Shown one piece after another: positions 5,720-6,721 of a stretch of 6,721 nt of DNA. The DNA lies in contig CAMWIZ010000047.1 of the NCBI GenBank assembly GCA_947174455.1, positions 1 through 6,721 of the forward strand, written 5' to 3'. Each line of letters starts with the position of its first letter. The stretch's first letter is position 1. The stretch comes from an uncultured Clostridia bacterium. Its GTDB lineage: Bacteria; Bacillota; Clostridia; Oscillospirales; Acutalibacteraceae. The translations under genes and the position numbers were made by a program. The notes under the pieces were generated by a model. It was not told where the DNA came from. It did no database searches and saw nothing but the letters and a program-made list of their open reading frames with translations.

Positions 5720-5772
5720 ATGAGTAACAAGCCGTTCGGTGATATATATTCCGTGTTTCCTTAATAATTAAC

Positions 5773-5808
5773 AATGGGGAGAACCTGATGAAAAAGGTTC
5801 TCCCCATT
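5773..5808. terminator. Strong hairpin terminator after the NAD operon
   Basis: Perfect 13-bp stem: AATGGGGAGAACC (5773-5785) with GGTTCTCCCCATT (5796-5808), 10-nt loop TGATGAAAAA. It is followed on the plus strand by ATTTGATT, a weak U-rich tail. The AT-rich left flank lets it work on the minus strand as well. It is the most convincing end of the rightward transcript. Confidence 0.75.
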
Positions 5809-5867
5809 ATTTGATTAATAGTCATATTGAAATATTTTGCAGTAATATTTTTCTGTATAAACTGTCT

Positions 5868-5894
5868 GCTGTAAACTAAAGAGCGGTTTACAGC
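5868..5894 (-). terminator. Hairpin just after the CPBP protease gene
   Basis: Perfect 9-bp stem GCTGTAAAC (5868-5876) / GTTTACAGC (5886-5894) with a 9-nt loop, beginning 7 nt beyond the minus-strand stop at 5902. There is little U tract after it, so it may act as an RNA 3'-end stabiliser or a weak terminator. Confidence 0.5.
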
Positions 5895-5901
5895 ACTTAA
5901 T

Positions 5902-6576
5902 TCACAGCATAAACATAAGTAAATCCCAAAACATATGCAGTGTAATCGGCAAGACCAGACTTTTTGTCCTGATAAACATTTCGCTGAAAACAAAACTCAG
6001 TACTATAATGCATATAAATCCAAGACTAACAAAATTGGTTATAAAAATCCCCTCATATAACCAGCGTGGAAAATGTATTGCCAAAAACATGAGTGCATTT
6101 ATAATAAGTGCCGCTTTTTTATTCTTATCAACAGTTGCGTTTAACAGCCAGCCCCGAAAAACCGTTTCCTCCGTAACCCCCACAAACAGGCACACTATAA
6201 CTTTGTCCCAACCGAAGCTGTCATTTACGGCAAGCTTTCCGCCGTGAATAACCTTACTAAGAATTATGTAGCCTGCAAACGCTGCAAAAATCCACAGATA
6301 TTTTAATTGACTTTTGTCAAACTTAAAAAGCTCTCTTAAATTAACACTCATCTCTGACCTATACTTGCTGACCATAAAAATTGCAGGCACTGTCCAAATA
6401 AGATTTTTTATTACACCATCCTCCAAGAGTGATTCTACTGTGCTGTTGCCGATTCCTTCTATAAGCGGCAGCAATGCAAACTCATATGCAAACCACGCAG
6501 CAAAAAACAGCACCGAATAAACTACAAGCACCTTAATAGGCACAAAGTCTTTATGCTTTATATTTTCATTCTCCAA
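5902..6576 (-). CDS. CPBP-family intramembrane metalloprotease (CAAX/Abi type)
   Basis: An integral membrane protein with several hydrophobic segments (about 15-33, 58-72, 93-108, 124-135, 155-168, 178-198, 206-224). The three conserved CPBP motifs are present: EETVFR (Glu136, Glu137, Arg141), FLAIH (164-168, His168) and HMFWD (His214, Asp218). All catalytic residues are intact. Family members range from CAAX-type prenyl-protein proteases to bacteriocin self-immunity and processing proteins; the substrate cannot be told here, and no bacteriocin gene or CAAX protein is visible nearby. I prefer the TTG at 6576, because GGTGAT (6583-6588) is a good ribosome site 6 nt upstream; a TTG at 6591 gives five more residues but lacks a visible site. 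It converges on the NAD operon. No convincing promoter is visible before the window edge, so it may be read from further upstream. Confidence 0.88.
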   Translation of the reverse strand: MENENIKHKDFVPIKVLVVYSVLFFAAWFAYEFALLPLIEGIGNSTVESLLEDGVIKNLIWTVPAIFMVSKYRSEMSVNLRELFKFDKSQLKYLWIFAAFAGYIILSKVIHGGKLAVNDSFGWDKVIVCLFVGVTEETVFRGWLLNATVDKNKKAALIINALMFLAIHFPRWLYEGIFITNFVSLGFICIIVLSFVFSEMFIRTKSLVLPITLHMFWDLLMFML

Positions 6577-6631
6577 AATTTTATCACCCAAATCATTTTA
6601 TAATTTACAACTGTCATGTAATGAGTCTATC

Positions 6632-6663
6632 TCGTTAAGGTCCTGACATTAAAACCTTAACGA
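6632..6663. repeat. 10-bp-arm inverted repeat upstream of the CPBP gene
   Basis: TCGTTAAGGT (6632-6641) pairs perfectly with ACCTTAACGA (6654-6663) around a 12-nt spacer. It lies 56 nt upstream of the preferred protease start. It could be a regulatory site for that gene or a hairpin terminator for a plus-strand transcript, since GTTTTTA follows at 6671-6677 after a short gap. Which one is not decidable from this window. Confidence 0.5.
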
Positions 6664-6680
6664 AGGCTCTGTTTTTATAT

Positions 6681-6706
6681 ACCCGGTTTTTTTGAAAAAA
6701 GTGGGT
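6681..6706. repeat. AT-core inverted repeat near the window edge
   Basis: ACCCGGTTTTTT (6681-6692) and AAAAAAGTGGGT (6695-6706) are inverted repeats with one G-T wobble and one mismatch, separated by 2 nt. It could be a terminator belonging to a gene beyond the right edge or part of a dispersed repeat. Confidence 0.35.
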
Positions 6707-6721
6707 CAAAAGCTTCGACAG

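Larger units (their letters stand above)
5575..5727 (+). pseudogene. Coding-like remnant (50 codons) without a start, carrying a palindromic element
   Basis: After a TAG at 5572-5574 the frame stays open for 50 codons to TAA at 5725-5727. The translation looks protein-like: it begins DFKANWTKIPQEYWSVGQ, passes through the palindromic element as PLCYFVTPPPQG, and ends ITYFKGFEFKLTKSRKKDE. There is no start codon or ribosome site. The frame is the same as that of the upstream NAMPT-like gene and is separated from it by TAA (5518) and TAG (5572); between these stops it reads KKAPIKYGAYTAK. I do not recognise the family. It may be the broken 3' end of a lost gene, or a dispersed repeat whose sequence happens to read as protein. 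Copies elsewhere in the genome would decide between these. Confidence 0.4.

Noticed and set aside
5332..5993. Minus-strand frames of 118-132 codons spanning the end of the NAMPT-like gene and the intergenic repeats
   Set aside because: They run antisense through a conserved gene, terminator hairpins and the palindromic element, lack ribosome sites, and one overlaps the protease gene in another frame.

Overview
The window looks like chromosomal DNA of a low-GC, Gram-positive anaerobe, most likely a gut Clostridia relative (Ruminococcaceae/Oscillospiraceae type). The basis is AT-rich intergenic DNA, strong AGGAGG-type ribosome sites, TTG starts, sigma-A-like promoters, and a lipobox nuclease and CPBP protease of clostridial type. 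This is inference from sequence character; no rRNA or other lineage marker is present.

Layout. Positions 1-384 hold a promoter, a 55-residue small protein gene (66-233, +) and a large hairpin that can terminate both strands. Positions 385-1664 hold a two-gene minus-strand unit: a conserved 135-residue protein of unknown role and, joined by an ATGA overlap, a lipoprotein DNA/RNA non-specific nuclease with a C-terminal Cys/His module. A divergent intergenic region (1665-1844) carries one promoter in each direction and a nested 37-bp palindrome on the rightward promoter. Positions 1845-5520 are a tightly packed four-gene rightward operon for NAD metabolism: an NrtR-type Nudix/winged-helix regulator, a PncA-like amidohydrolase, a short phosphoribosylpyrophosphate (PRPP)-synthetase-like protein and a nicotinamide-phosphoribosyltransferase (NAMPT/NadV)-like protein. 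Positions 5521-5901 have no intact gene but hold a coding-like remnant with a palindromic element inside it, flanked by imperfect direct repeats, followed by two terminator hairpins. Positions 5902-6576 encode a minus-strand CPBP (CAAX/Abi) membrane protease. The last 145 bases contain only inverted repeats.

How the genes may work together. The operon would recycle nicotinamide: the PRPP-synthetase-like protein supplies a pyrophosphorylated sugar, the NAMPT-like enzyme attaches nicotinamide to it, PncA offers the deamidation route, and the Nudix regulator senses an NAD-related metabolite and acts on the palindrome. The most interesting reading is that the last two genes match the architecture of the phage NAD+ reconstitution pathway NARP1 (Adps + Namat), in which ADP-ribose is pyrophosphorylated and then joined to nicotinamide. 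The short synthetase and the altered active-site positions of the NAMPT-like protein make this worth testing, but the sequence alone does not prove it.
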